From assembly GCA_015490795.1 (NCBI GenBank), contig WFXD01000015.1:1-38213 (forward strand): 38,213 nucleotides of DNA. Reading direction: 5' to 3'. How positions within the stretch are numbered: the first letter of the stretch is position 1; each line of letters begins with the position of its first letter. A model generated the notes under the pieces. It was not told the origin of the DNA and ran no database searches. It saw only the letters and a program-made list of their open reading frames with translations. The DNA is from Gammaproteobacteria bacterium. GTDB lineage: Bacteria > Pseudomonadota > Gammaproteobacteria > Chromatiales > Chromatiaceae. Of the stretch, positions 9,629 through 18,680 are shown one piece after another. Position numbers and translations under genes: made by a program.

Positions 9629-10970
9629 ACGGGGAGAAAAAAGGCGGGGCAGAGGCCGGGGAGCACAGCTCAACAGCAACCCGCGGGCCGTTGCAGCCCG
9701 CATGATCCACCAGGTTGTAAAGGGGCGTTCACTCTCTGATGTCTTGCGGCGGGATCTGGAAAAGGCCAGCCCCGAAGACCGGCCGCTGATTCAAGAGCTA
9801 TGTTACGGCGTCATGCGCTGGTATCCACGCCTGGATGCCCTGGCGCAACAGCTATTGGCGCGTCCACTTAAAGCCCGGGATGGGGATATCCGCGCCCTGA
9901 TCCTGGCAGGCTGCTACCAGCTGCTCTATATGCGGGTGGCAGACCATGCGGCCGTGGCCGAAACGGTGGAGGCGGCCAAGGCACTGGGCAAACCCTGGGC
10001 GGTGGGGCTGGTGAATGGGCTGTTGCGCCGCCTTCAGCGTGAGCAGGGGCTGCTGCTGGATCAACTGGCAGATAACCCGGCCGCCCGGAGCGCCTGTCCG
10101 GCCTGGCTGCTGGAGCAGATTAAAACCGCCTGGCCGGAGCAGTGGCAAAAGATTATCGAGGCATCCAACCAGCGGCCGCCGATGAGCCTGCGGGTCAACC
10201 TGCGCCACCAGGATCGTGACCACTATGCCGCGCAGCTGAAGCGCCAGGGGGTGGCCGCTTCGGCTATCCCCGGTCTGCCAACAGCGCTGATACTGGAGCG
10301 GCCGCAGGATGTCCGCGACCTGCCCGGATTTATGGATGGGAGCGTCTCGGTACAGGATGCCGGCGCCCAGATAGCCGCCGGATTGCTGGATCTGCAACCC
10401 GGCCAGCGGGTACTCGATGCCTGTGCCGCTCCGGGTGGCAAAAGCGGCCACATCCTCGAAACAGAGCCGGAGCTGGCCTTGCTGGTTGCCCTGGATGTCG
10501 ATGCGGCCCGGCTGGAGCGGGTCCAAGAGAATCTGCAACGGCTGAAACTCAGCGCAGAGCTGTGCCAGGGTGATGCCAGTGCCCCTGCCGGCCGCTGGGC
10601 GCAGCAGCAGTATGAGCGAATCCTGCTGGATCTCCCCTGCTCTGCCACGGGTGTCATTCGGCGTCACCCCGACATCAAATACCTGCGCCGCAAGCAGGAT
10701 ATCCCGGCACTGGCGGCACTTCAGTCGCAGATTCTGGATGCCATCTGGCCACTGCTGGCCCCCGGAGGGAAGCTGCTCTACAGCACCTGCTCACTCCTGC
10801 CGGACGAAAATGAGCTCCAGGTGGCACAGTTTCTACAGCGTCAACCCGATGCGCAGGAGCTGCCTGTTACGGCAGCGTGGGGGCATGCGCGCCACTGTGG
10901 CCGTCAAATCCTGCCGGGGGAGCAGGGCATGGATGGCTTCTACTATGCGCTACTGGAAAAGCGGAGCTGA
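9621..10970 (+). CDS. rsmB: 16S rRNA m5C967 methyltransferase RsmB
   Basis: About 449 residues. RsmB (Fmu/Sun) methylates C967 of 16S rRNA. The N-terminal NusB-like domain runs from about residue 15 to 140 ([15 protein letters not shown] ... LVNGLLRR). The SAM domain has [14 protein letters not shown], the DLPCSATG motif with one catalytic Cys and [11 protein letters not shown] with the other. TTG at 9621 is preferred as start: it has GAGGGGG six bases upstream and gives the usual N-terminal length; an ATG at 9594 would overlap fmt by 35 bases, and the next ATG at 9702 would cut into the domain. The start is therefore uncertain by a few codons. Confidence 0.93.
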   Translation: MAERGEKRRGRGRGAQLNSNPRAVAARMIHQVVKGRSLSDVLRRDLEKASPEDRPLIQELCYGVMRWYPRLDALAQQLLARPLKARDGDIRALILAGCYQLLYMRVADHAAVAETVEAAKALGKPWAVGLVNGLLRRLQREQGLLLDQLADNPAARSACPAWLLEQIKTAWPEQWQKIIEASNQRPPMSLRVNLRHQDRDHYAAQLKRQGVAASAIPGLPTALILERPQDVRDLPGFMDGSVSVQDAGAQIAAGLLDLQPGQRVLDACAAPGGKSGHILETEPELALLVALDVDAARLERVQENLQRLKLSAELCQGDASAPAGRWAQQQYERILLDLPCSATGVIRRHPDIKYLRRKQDIPALAALQSQILDAIWPLLAPGGKLLYSTCSLLPDENELQVAQFLQRQPDAQELPVTAAWGHARHCGRQILPGEQGMDGFYYALLEKRS

Positions 10971-10977
10971 ACCGCTG

Positions 10978-11511
10978 ATGCGCACCCTGCTGCTGCTGAC
11001 AGCCATGCTGCCCGGGCTGCTGTGGGCAGAACCCATCGTGATTCAACAGGTTGAGGCACGGCAGCAGGATAATCGCTATCTGCTGGATGCCACCATCCAC
11101 TTTGAGTTTAATGAGACGGTGCTGGAGGCGCTGGAGCATGGTGTTCCCCTCACCATTGAGCTGCAACTGCAGGTGGCGAGGATAGGTGCATGGTTCTGGG
11201 AGCCGGATGTAGTGAGCCTGCAACGCTACCGGGTGCTTCGGTTTCACGCCCTGACCCAGCTTTATGAGATACAGGATCTGGAGCACAACCACTCACAGAG
11301 CTTCGCCACCCGCGATATTGCCATTGCCGCACTGGGCGAGATTCACTCCCTGCCGGTGGCGGACAGACGACAGCTTGCAGCGGGAGTGCGCTACGAGATT
11401 AAAATACGCGCCAGCCTGGATATTGAATCACTGCCGCTGACACTGCGGCCACTGGCCTACCTGACCCCGGACTGGAACCTCTCCAGCCGCTGGCACCGCT
11501 ACCCCTTATGA
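10978..11511 (+). CDS. DUF4390 domain-containing exported protein
   Basis: A 177-residue protein with a signal peptide (residues 1-17, MRTLLLLTAMLPGLLWA) and a beta-rich mature part with the VPLTIELQLQV and YRVLRFHALTQLYE segments characteristic of DUF4390. The function is unknown. It is consistently found between rsmB and an ntrY-like gene in Pseudomonas and related bacteria, as here. Seven bases separate it from rsmB, and its stop overlaps the next start in an ATGA junction, so it is translationally coupled to the sensor kinase. It may act with that kinase in the periplasm, but this is inference from context only. Confidence 0.85.
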   Translation: MRTLLLLTAMLPGLLWAEPIVIQQVEARQQDNRYLLDATIHFEFNETVLEALEHGVPLTIELQLQVARIGAWFWEPDVVSLQRYRVLRFHALTQLYEIQDLEHNHSQSFATRDIAIAALGEIHSLPVADRRQLAAGVRYEIKIRASLDIESLPLTLRPLAYLTPDWNLSSRWHRYPL

Positions 11512-13718
11512 CCCCGAAACGGTTTATTACCCGCATCCTGCCGATAACCACACTGCTGGTGCTGCTGCTGGCCGCGCTGCACCTGATGACGACGGCGGTG
11601 CAGAACTCATCCGAGCTTAACCGCCTCTATGTTCCGCTGCTGCTGTTCAGCATCTTCGGACTGGTGGTGCTGGTGGTGATGATCACCGTGCAGCTGGTGC
11701 GGCTGGTGCGCCAGTATCGGCGTAAAAAGATGGGGTCCCGCCTCACCGTGCGCATGGTGCTGCTGTTTGTGCTGCTCTCGCTGACGCCGCTCTCGGTGGT
11801 CTACTACTACTCACTGGATTTTCTATTGCGAGGGATTGACAGCTGGTTCGATGTGCAGATTGATCAGACCATGGACGATGTGCTGGAGCTGAGTCAGGCC
11901 TCGCTCGACCTGCACAAACGCGAGCGGCTGAAGCGCACCGAGCAGGCGATGAGCAAGATAGTAGACGCCTCCGAAGTGGCCATGGGGCTGAGTCTGGATG
12001 CGCTGAGAGAGCAGTATGGCGCCTCCGAGATGGTGCTGCTGACCTTCTCCGGCCGGTTGATCGCCTCCAGCCATGAGAACCCCACCATACTGGTTCCGAC
12101 ACCAACGGATAACTATATCGTGCAGCAGGTGCGGCAGGGCGAGCACTATGTCGGGCTGACCACCCAGGGCGAAGAGGACAACCTGTCAGTGCAGGTTGTG
12201 GTGCCACACAGCCTGGGGCGCGCTATTCTGATGCAGGCCATCTACCCCACCTCGACCAACATAGCCGTGTTGAGCGAGAAGGTGCAGGCGGCCTACTCCC
12301 ACTATAAAGAGCTGGCCTATCTGCGGCAGTCGCTCAAGTTCAGCTTTACACTGAGCCTCTCGCTGGTGCTGCTGTTCAGCATGCTGACCGCAGTCTGGGT
12401 CGCCTTTTTGACCGCCCGGCGGCTGGCCAGACCGATTGCCAATATTGCCGAAGGCACCCGCGCCGTCACCCAGGGCAACTATGATCTACAGCTGCCGGTG
12501 CCCAAATGGCGGGATGAGCTGGGGTTTCTGGTGGAGTCCTTCAACACCATGACCCGCCACATTGCCCGCTCCCGGGATGAGACCGCCCGGAGCCAGCGCC
12601 AGGTCGAATCACAACGCGCCTACCTTGAGACGGTACTGGGGCGGCTCTCATCCGGCGTCATGGCGGTAGACCGGGAGCTTGTCCTGCGCACCGCCAACCC
12701 GGCAGCGCACAGCATACTCCAGGTTGACCTTGACCAGTTCAGCGGCCGGCCGTTGAAGGATCTGGCCTCGGTCTCTACCCGGATGCAGCAGTTTGTCGAT
12801 GCCATCCTCGAACCACTCTCCGGTGAAGGGGGGGAGTGGCGCGAAGAGATCACCCTGTTTGGTGATGAGGGGCGTCAGGTGTTGCTCTGCCGCAGCACCC
12901 CCATGTCACAACCGGATGGCAAGCAGTCGGGGCAGGTGCTGGTGTTTGACGACATCACCGCCCTGATCCAGGCGCAGCGCGATGCCGCCTGGGGCGAGGT
13001 GGCGCGGCGCCTGGCGCATGAGATCAAAAACCCGCTCACCCCGATCCAGCTCTCGGCAGAGCGGCTGCGGCATAAATTCCTGAAGCAGATGACACCGCAG
13101 GATGCCAGGGTGATGGACCGGGCAACCCACACCATTGTGCAACAGGTTGAGGCGATGAAGCAGATGGTCAACGCCTTCTCCGATTTTGCCCGCCCGCCCG
13201 ACATGAAGGCCTGCCAGGTGCAATTTGATACCCTGGTTGCCGAGGTGATGGACCTCTACCGCAACAGCGCTGCAGGGGTCGATCTGTCATGGCGGCTGAA
13301 TGCCCCGCATGCCCAGGTTGAGGCCGACCCGGTACGCCTGCGTCAGGTGGTGCATAATCTGGTAAAAAATGCCCAAGAGGCGGTAGCCGGGGTTAAAGGG
13401 GCAGCCGTAGTGATCACCAGTCAGGAGAAGACCGTGGGGGAGTGCCGCTTTGTAGAGCTGCGGGTCATTGATAACGGGCCAGGCTTTGATGCCGGGATGC
13501 TGGGGCAGATCTTTGAGCCTTATGTGACAACCAAGGTCAAAGGGACGGGGCTGGGGCTGGCGATAGTCAAAAAGATCATAGAGGAGCATGGCGGCATGAT
13601 CCGTGCTGAAAACCGTGCACAAGGGGGGGGCTGCATCGTATTGCGGCTGCCGATACTGGGTGAACATCTCTGTCTGATTAACGATGCTGCACCAGCCAGT
13701 GAAGATACTGAAAAATAA
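11508..13718 (+). CDS. ntrY: NtrY-like membrane sensor histidine kinase
   Basis: A 736-residue inner-membrane kinase. Transmembrane segments lie at about 7-28, 41-64 and 83-103; a periplasmic region of about 170 residues follows, then a fourth segment at 280-302 and a HAMP domain (303-355, ARRLARPIANIAEG). A PAS-like domain lies at about 370-485. The HisKA domain has phospho-acceptor His504 in RLAHEIKNPLTP. The ATPase domain keeps the N box VHNLVKNAQEAV, G1 DNGPGF and G2 GTGLGLAIVKK. The arrangement is that of NtrY, which with NtrX affects nitrogen, redox or envelope responses in other proteobacteria. The signal sensed cannot be told from sequence. Confidence 0.92.
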   Translation: MTPKRFITRILPITTLLVLLLAALHLMTTAVQNSSELNRLYVPLLLFSIFGLVVLVVMITVQLVRLVRQYRRKKMGSRLTVRMVLLFVLLSLTPLSVVYYYSLDFLLRGIDSWFDVQIDQTMDDVLELSQASLDLHKRERLKRTEQAMSKIVDASEVAMGLSLDALREQYGASEMVLLTFSGRLIASSHENPTILVPTPTDNYIVQQVRQGEHYVGLTTQGEEDNLSVQVVVPHSLGRAILMQAIYPTSTNIAVLSEKVQAAYSHYKELAYLRQSLKFSFTLSLSLVLLFSMLTAVWVAFLTARRLARPIANIAEGTRAVTQGNYDLQLPVPKWRDELGFLVESFNTMTRHIARSRDETARSQRQVESQRAYLETVLGRLSSGVMAVDRELVLRTANPAAHSILQVDLDQFSGRPLKDLASVSTRMQQFVDAILEPLSGEGGEWREEITLFGDEGRQVLLCRSTPMSQPDGKQSGQVLVFDDITALIQAQRDAAWGEVARRLAHEIKNPLTPIQLSAERLRHKFLKQMTPQDARVMDRATHTIVQQVEAMKQMVNAFSDFARPPDMKACQVQFDTLVAEVMDLYRNSAAGVDLSWRLNAPHAQVEADPVRLRQVVHNLVKNAQEAVAGVKGAAVVITSQEKTVGECRFVELRVIDNGPGFDAGMLGQIFEPYVTTKVKGTGLGLAIVKKIIEEHGGMIRAENRAQGGGCIVLRLPILGEHLCLINDAAPASEDTEK

Positions 13719-13731
13719 GGGGTGATACTGC

Positions 13732-15099
13732 ATGAGCGGTTCCTATATTCTGGTTGTGGATGATGAGCCGGACATTCGCCAGCTGGTGAAAGAGATCCTG
13801 GAGGATGAGGGGTATCAGGTGGCCGTGGCAGAAGATGGCATCGCCGCCCGTCAGGCATTGCGTGACCGGCGACCCGATCTGCTGCTGCTGGATATCTGGA
13901 TGCCTGATCTGGATGGCATCAGCCTGCTCAAAGAGCTGGCAGAGGATGGCGGACTCCCCTGCCCCGTTGTGATGATGTCGGGTCACGGCACGGTGGAGAC
14001 CGCAGTGGAGGCGACCCGGCTGGGCGCCTATGATTTTCTGGAGAAGCCACTCTCGCTGGCCAAGCTGCTGCTGACCACAGAGCGCGCGCTGGAGGTGGAC
14101 AAGCTCCAGCAGGAGAATGTCGGGCTGCGCCGTCAGGTTCAGCATACCCAGGAGCCAGTGGGCAAAAGCCCAGTGATGCAGCGCATGCGGGAGCAGGTCA
14201 AACGCATTGCCCAGCATGATACCTGGGTGCTGATCACCGGCGAACCGGGCAGTGGACGGGAGACCTTTGCCCGCTACCTGCATACCCAGAGCGCCCGCAG
14301 CAAGCGCCCCTTTGTCGACCTGGGCGTCTCCTCAATCACCCAGGGCAATGAGGCGCGCGAGCTGTTTGGCAGCGAGGAGAGCGGGCGGATTCACTACGGC
14401 AGCCTGGAGCAGGCGCGCGGCGGCACCCTGTTTTTGAATGAGGTGGGGGATATGGGGCTGGAGGCGCAATCAAAACTGCTGGGAGCGCTGGAGACCGGCT
14501 CCTTTCTGCGGATCGGCGGCACCGAGCCGGTGGAGATTGATGTGCGCATCATTGCCGCAACCCAGCGCAACCTGGAGGAGGAGGTACGCGCCGGCCGTTT
14601 TCGGGAGGATCTCTTCTACCACCTCAACGTGGTTCCGCTGCACATACCGGCACTGCGGGAGCACCGGGAGGATGTGCCAGAACTGCTCAACTACTACATC
14701 GACTTCTATGTGGCACGCGAAAAGCTCCCCTACCGCCATTTTGATATGGCGGCGCAGAATTTCCTGCGCAACCACATCTGGCATGGCAATATCCGTGAAC
14801 TGAAAAATCTGGTACAACGGCTACTGATTTTGGGAACGACGGGCGACATCACAATCGACGAGGTTGAATCGGCGATGGGGATATGGGAGCAGGCATCGGG
14901 GGCCGGGGTTGTGGTGCCAATCTCTTTTGACCTCCCGCTGCGGGAGGCGCGTGAGCAGTTTGAAAAGAGCTACCTGGAGTATCAACTGGAGCAGCATGCA
15001 GGTAATGTAACAAAGATGGCACAGGCAGCCGGCATGGAGCGAACACACCTCTACCGCAAACTGCGGGCACTGGGCATAGAGATTAAAGACCGGAAATAA
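13732..15099 (+). CDS. ntrX: NtrX-like response regulator with degenerate AAA+ domain
   Basis: A 455-residue regulator: receiver domain (residues 1-120; acidic pocket DDEPD, phospho-acceptor Asp54 in LLLDIWMPD, Lys in EKPLS), central AAA+ domain (about 145-375) and a Fis-type helix-turn-helix at the C-terminus (GNVTKMAQAAGMERTHLYRK). The AAA+ domain departs from sigma-54 activators at three points: Walker A reads GEPGSGRE (Arg for Lys), Walker B reads GGTLFLNEVGD (Asn for Asp) and the GAFTGA loop is replaced by ESGRIHYGS. The arginine-finger region GRFREDLFYHLNVV is kept. It probably binds DNA without driving sigma-54 melting. It is the partner of the kinase 13 bases upstream. Confidence 0.92.
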   Translation: MSGSYILVVDDEPDIRQLVKEILEDEGYQVAVAEDGIAARQALRDRRPDLLLLDIWMPDLDGISLLKELAEDGGLPCPVVMMSGHGTVETAVEATRLGAYDFLEKPLSLAKLLLTTERALEVDKLQQENVGLRRQVQHTQEPVGKSPVMQRMREQVKRIAQHDTWVLITGEPGSGRETFARYLHTQSARSKRPFVDLGVSSITQGNEARELFGSEESGRIHYGSLEQARGGTLFLNEVGDMGLEAQSKLLGALETGSFLRIGGTEPVEIDVRIIAATQRNLEEEVRAGRFREDLFYHLNVVPLHIPALREHREDVPELLNYYIDFYVAREKLPYRHFDMAAQNFLRNHIWHGNIRELKNLVQRLLILGTTGDITIDEVESAMGIWEQASGAGVVVPISFDLPLREAREQFEKSYLEYQLEQHAGNVTKMAQAAGMERTHLYRKLRALGIEIKDRK

Positions 15100-15102
15100 G
15101 TA

Positions 15103-16476
15103 ATGAAGATCATAATCCTTGGAGCGGGACAGGTAGGCTCCTCTGTGGCCAACAGCCTGGCCAGCGAGTCAAATGACATCACCGTGGTCGATGTCAATGC
15201 CCAGCTGCTGAGCGAGATGCAGGATCGCCTGGATCTGCGAACGGTGCAGGGGCATGCCTCGCACCCTGACGTGCTGCGCCGGGCAGGGGCGGATGATGCG
15301 GATATGATCATCGCCGTCACCAACAGCGACGAGACCAACATGATTGCCTGCCAGATCGCCTGGACGCTGTTCCATACCCCCACCAAGATCGCCCGTGTGC
15401 GTGAGCTGGGCTATCTCAACTACCCGCATCTGTTTACCCATGACGCACTGCCGGTTGATGTATTGATCAGCCCGGAGCAGCTGGTGACAGACTATATCCA
15501 GCGTCTGATTGAACACCCCGGCGCGCTGCAGGTGCTGGACTTTGCCAGTGGACGGGTCAGGCTGGTGGCCATTCGGGCGGTTACGGGTGGGCCGCTGGTG
15601 GGCCATGAGCTGGCCACCCTGGCAGAACATATGCCGGGAACCGAGGCGCGGGTGGCTGCGATCTACCGGCAGGGGCAGGCGATATCCCCGGAGGGCAATA
15701 CCGTTATTGAAGCGGATGATGAGGTCTTCTTTATCGCCGCCGCCTCAAATATCAAAGCGGTAATGAATGAGTTGCGGCGTCAGGAGAAGCCCTTCAAACG
15801 TCTGATCTTCGCCGGTGGCGGCAGTATCGGGCGGCGCCTCTGCGCCGCGCTGGAGGATAGATACCGGGTAAAGCTGATCGAACATAATGTCGCCAATGCC
15901 AAGCGTGTGGCAGAGGAGCTGGAGAAGACCATCGTGCTGCGCGGTGATGCGGCAGACGAGGAGCTGCTGCTGGAGGAGAATATTGAGGATACGGATGTAT
16001 TTTGCGCCGTCACCAACGATGACGAGGCGAACATCCTCTCTGCCATGCTGGCCAAGCGCCTCGGCGCGCGCAAGGTGATGGCGCTGATCAACCGGGGGGC
16101 CTATGTGGATCTGGTGGAGAACACCTCGGTGGATATTGCCATCTCGCCACAGCAGGCGACCATGGGCAGCCTGCTGACCCACATACGCCGGGGCGACGTG
16201 GCCAATGTCCACGCCCTGCGCCGTGGTGCGGCAGAGGCGATTGAGGCGGTTGCCCACGGTGACAGAAACTCCTCCAAAGTGGTCGGGCGCACGATTGAAG
16301 AGATCAGACTTCCCAAGGGGACAAGCATTGGTGCCGTGGTGCGCGGCGAAGAGGTACTGATCGCCCATCATGATACGCTGATTGAGCCGGGGGATCATGT
16401 CATCCTGTTTCTGGTGGACAAGCGGCAGATCCCTGAGGTGGAGCAACTCTTCCAGGTGGGCGTGACCTTTCTTTAG
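15103..16476 (+). CDS. trkA: Trk system potassium uptake regulator TrkA
   Basis: A 457-residue cytoplasmic NAD(H)-binding protein that gates the TrkH potassium channel. It has two RCK units: the first Rossmann fold begins [16 protein letters not shown], the second begins near residue 232 with [15 protein letters not shown], each followed by a TrkA-C domain. Length matches E. coli TrkA (458), and the ending [12 protein letters not shown] is the normal one. Three bases separate it from the regulator gene upstream. The stop codon TAG lies inside a 5-bp direct repeat that bounds the palindromic element immediately downstream. Confidence 0.97.
   Translation: MKIIILGAGQVGSSVANSLASESNDITVVDVNAQLLSEMQDRLDLRTVQGHASHPDVLRRAGADDADMIIAVTNSDETNMIACQIAWTLFHTPTKIARVRELGYLNYPHLFTHDALPVDVLISPEQLVTDYIQRLIEHPGALQVLDFASGRVRLVAIRAVTGGPLVGHELATLAEHMPGTEARVAAIYRQGQAISPEGNTVIEADDEVFFIAAASNIKAVMNELRRQEKPFKRLIFAGGGSIGRRLCAALEDRYRVKLIEHNVANAKRVAEELEKTIVLRGDAADEELLLEENIEDTDVFCAVTNDDEANILSAMLAKRLGARKVMALINRGAYVDLVENTSVDIAISPQQATMGSLLTHIRRGDVANVHALRRGAAEAIEAVAHGDRNSSKVVGRTIEEIRLPKGTSIGAVVRGEEVLIAHHDTLIEPGDHVILFLVDKRQIPEVEQLFQVGVTFL
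16472..16476. repeat. Left TTTAG direct repeat (putative target-site duplication)
   Basis: TTTAG directly abuts the left terminal repeat of the palindromic element. Its last three bases are the trkA stop codon, so the insertion left trkA intact. Confidence 0.55.
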
Positions 16477-16651
16477 CCTAGAAAAATCAGTTGAGCCGTA
16501 GCGAGAGCGGCTAAGGTGCTTAAGATGCAGGATTTTTTCCCACATTTTGAACGATTGCGTATCACCCATACGGTGAGTTCAAAATGTGGGAAAAAATCCT
16601 GCAGATTGAGTGCATTAGACGTTCGCAGTAGGCTCAACTGATTTTTCTAGG
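16477..16651. mobile_element. Nested palindromic element, probable MITE
   Basis: A 175-bp element with perfect 21-bp terminal inverted repeats (16477-16497, starting CCTAGAAAAATCAG; and 16631-16651, ending CTGATTTTTCTAGG). Inside is a second perfect 27-bp inverted repeat (16526-16552 and 16577-16603, containing GGATTTTTTCCCACATTTTG) around a 24-base centre. It codes for nothing. It is flanked by TTTAG direct repeats (16472-16476 and 16652-16656), which look like a 5-bp target duplication; the left copy includes the trkA stop. A matching end occurs at 23197. As RNA it would fold into one long hairpin and could also act as a terminator or stabiliser. Confidence 0.7.
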
Positions 16652-16656
16652 TTTAG
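16652..16656. repeat. Right TTTAG direct repeat (putative target-site duplication)
   Basis: TTTAG directly abuts the right terminal repeat and matches the left flank. A five-base match can arise by chance, so the duplication is likely rather than proven. Confidence 0.55.
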
Positions 16657-16692
16657 GCCGCCGCCACTACTGATATACCCAGGGTCTTTTTC

Positions 16693-17061
16693 ATGTCTGC
16701 GCTGCTGTTCCGGTTGAGGAATGTACCAAATGATGAAGCGGAAGAGATCCGCCAGCTGCTGGCAGATCATGCCATTGAGTTTTATGAGACCTCTGCCGGA
16801 AACTGGGGGATCTCATTTGCCGGAATCTGGGTAAAGGATGAGGCGCAGCTGGCGCAAGCCAGGGCGCTGATCGAAACATATCAAAAGGAGCGGCTGACCA
16901 GCGCCAGGGCAGAGTACGATCAACAGGTCAGCGAGGGTCGCCAGCGGCGGATGATTGATGTGATAAAGGAGAACCCCATCCGTTTCCTCATCTACGTAGC
17001 CGTTATTGCACTGGTACTGACCCTTTCAATAAAACCTTTTCTGGATCTTGTCGGCAGTTGA
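16693..17061 (+). CDS. Small membrane protein, DUF6164-like
   Basis: A 122-residue protein. The N-terminal half (MSALLFRLRNVPNDEAEEIR, then ADHAIEFYETSAGNWGISFA) resembles the small ferredoxin-like putative signal-transduction fold of DUF2007 and DUF6164 proteins. Residues 50-90 form a charged helix, and about 97-117 (FLIYVAVIALVLTLSI) form one transmembrane segment near the C-terminus. I recall this family as DUF6164, found near trk genes in gammaproteobacteria, but the name is from memory. The function is unknown. It stands between the palindromic element and trkH, 79 bases before trkH. Confidence 0.75.
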   Translation: MSALLFRLRNVPNDEAEEIRQLLADHAIEFYETSAGNWGISFAGIWVKDEAQLAQARALIETYQKERLTSARAEYDQQVSEGRQRRMIDVIKENPIRFLIYVAVIALVLTLSIKPFLDLVGS

Positions 17062-17140
17062 TTGCAGACAACCAAAAATAGTCATACGTCACTTTCCCAG
17101 CTAGAATCCCACTCCTTGCCAAGCAACCAGACAATAAAAA

Positions 17141-18592
17141 GTGCAACTATTCGTCGTTCAACGCATCCTCGGCATCCTGCTCATGGTGTTCAGTGTAACC
17201 ATGCTGCCGCCCCTGCTGGTCTCCTGGATCTATTCGGATGGCGCAAGCACCGCATTCTTTGATGGCTTTGCACTGACACTCTCGATGGGCGTGCTCTTCT
17301 GGGGGCCTGTCCGCAAGCAGAAAAAAGAGCTTCGCCTGCGCGACGGCTTTATGGTTGTGATCATGTTCTGGACCGTACTGGGGCTGACCGGGTCACTGCC
17401 ATTCATGCTGGCGGAAAACCCGCACATGTCGGTAACCGATTCAATCTTTGAATCCATCTCCGGCCTGACAACCACCGGCGCAACCGTCATTGTGGGTCTG
17501 GATACACTGCCGCAATCCGTGCTCTATTACCGGCAACAGCTCCAGTGGCTGGGCGGCATGGGCATCATCGTGCTGGCGGTTGCAGTGCTGCCGATGCTGG
17601 GCATTGGCGGCATGCAGCTATACCGGGCCGAGACCCCTGGCCCGATGAAAGATACCAAACTCACCCCGCGCATTACCGAGACTGCCAAGGCGCTCTGGTA
17701 TATCTACCTTGGGCTGACACTGACCTGCGCCCTGGGTTACTGGGCGGCGGGAATGAGCCTGTTCGATGCCATCTGCCATGCCTTTTCCACCGTTGCCATC
17801 GGCGGCTTTTCAACCCATGATGCAAGCATAGGGTACTTTGACAGCCGCTTGATCGAGATGATTGCCGTGGTCTTCATGCTACTGGCCGGGGTCAATTTTG
17901 CATTACACTTTATCGCCTTGCGGCACCGTAGCCTGCTGGTCTATTTTGGCGACTCAGAGTTTCGCTACTATCTGGCCAATATGGCCATTATCACCCTTGT
18001 TGTAATCCTTACGCTCTACTCAAGCGGAACCTACAAAACCTGGGACCAGTCCATTATCCAGGGGGTTTTTCAGACCGTCTCTATCGGCACCACGGCGGGT
18101 TTTACAACCGCAGATTACTCAACCTGGCCCGCCTTTATCTCGATCCTGCTGCTGTTCAGCAGTTTTGTGGGGGGCTGTGCAGGGTCAACCGGCGGCGGCA
18201 TCAAGGTGATCCGCTACGTGCTGCTGATCAAACAGGGAGTGCGGGAGATCTTCCGCCTGATTCACCCCAGCGCGCAGACCCCCATCCGCCTTGGAGGCAA
18301 GACAATATCCACCCGGGTGGTGGAGGCGGTCTGGGGTTACTTCTCACTCTATGTGGCCAGTTTTATCCTGATGTATCTGGCGCTGATGCTGATTGGACTG
18401 GATGTAACCACCGCCTTCTCTGCCGTAGCGGCCTCCATCAACAACCTGGGGCCGGGACTGGGCGAGGTAGGGCTGAACTACGCCAGCCTGAGTGACCCGG
18501 CCAAGCTGATTCTCTGCTTTGCAATGGTCCTGGGACGGCTGGAGATCTTTACCCTGCTGGTAGTGCTGAGTCCGGCTTATTGGTCAAAATAA
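17141..18592 (+). CDS. trkH: Trk potassium uptake channel TrkH
   Basis: A 483-residue polytopic membrane protein, the ion-conducting subunit of Trk. The four selectivity-filter loops are visible: SGLTTTGATV, FSTVAIGGFSTHD, TVSIGTTAGFTTADY and NNLGPGLG, each carrying the central glycine. Length matches E. coli TrkH (483). The start is GTG at 17141: an in-frame TAA lies two codons upstream, and the next ATG (17183) would remove much of the first membrane segment. No Shine-Dalgarno sequence is seen before it. It works with TrkA, encoded 0.7 kb upstream. A bidirectional terminator follows. Confidence 0.95.
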   Translation: MQLFVVQRILGILLMVFSVTMLPPLLVSWIYSDGASTAFFDGFALTLSMGVLFWGPVRKQKKELRLRDGFMVVIMFWTVLGLTGSLPFMLAENPHMSVTDSIFESISGLTTTGATVIVGLDTLPQSVLYYRQQLQWLGGMGIIVLAVAVLPMLGIGGMQLYRAETPGPMKDTKLTPRITETAKALWYIYLGLTLTCALGYWAAGMSLFDAICHAFSTVAIGGFSTHDASIGYFDSRLIEMIAVVFMLLAGVNFALHFIALRHRSLLVYFGDSEFRYYLANMAIITLVVILTLYSSGTYKTWDQSIIQGVFQTVSIGTTAGFTTADYSTWPAFISILLLFSSFVGGCAGSTGGGIKVIRYVLLIKQGVREIFRLIHPSAQTPIRLGGKTISTRVVEAVWGYFSLYVASFILMYLALMLIGLDVTTAFSAVAASINNLGPGLGEVGLNYASLSDPAKLILCFAMVLGRLEIFTLLVVLSPAYWSK

Positions 18593-18626
18593 CCGGATTA
18601 TGCCAATAAGGCTATTTGCTGCAATC

Positions 18627-18654
18627 AAAAAAAACCCCGCAAATGCGGGGTTTT
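18627..18654. terminator. Bidirectional terminator after trkH and the 32-residue membrane protein gene
   Basis: Stem CCCCGC/GCGGGG (18635-18640 and 18645-18650), loop AAAT, flanked by a run of eight A on the left and four T on the right. It therefore works for trkH on the + strand and, with a stronger T run, for the small gene on the - strand. Confidence 0.88.
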
Positions 18655-18680
18655 GACAAATTCGGGTTATGAGGATTTTT

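Noticed and set aside
9852-10667. 271-codon - strand frame opposite rsmB
   Set aside because: It is fully antisense to a recognised methyltransferase and is explained by GC-rich codon use; its translation has no domain.
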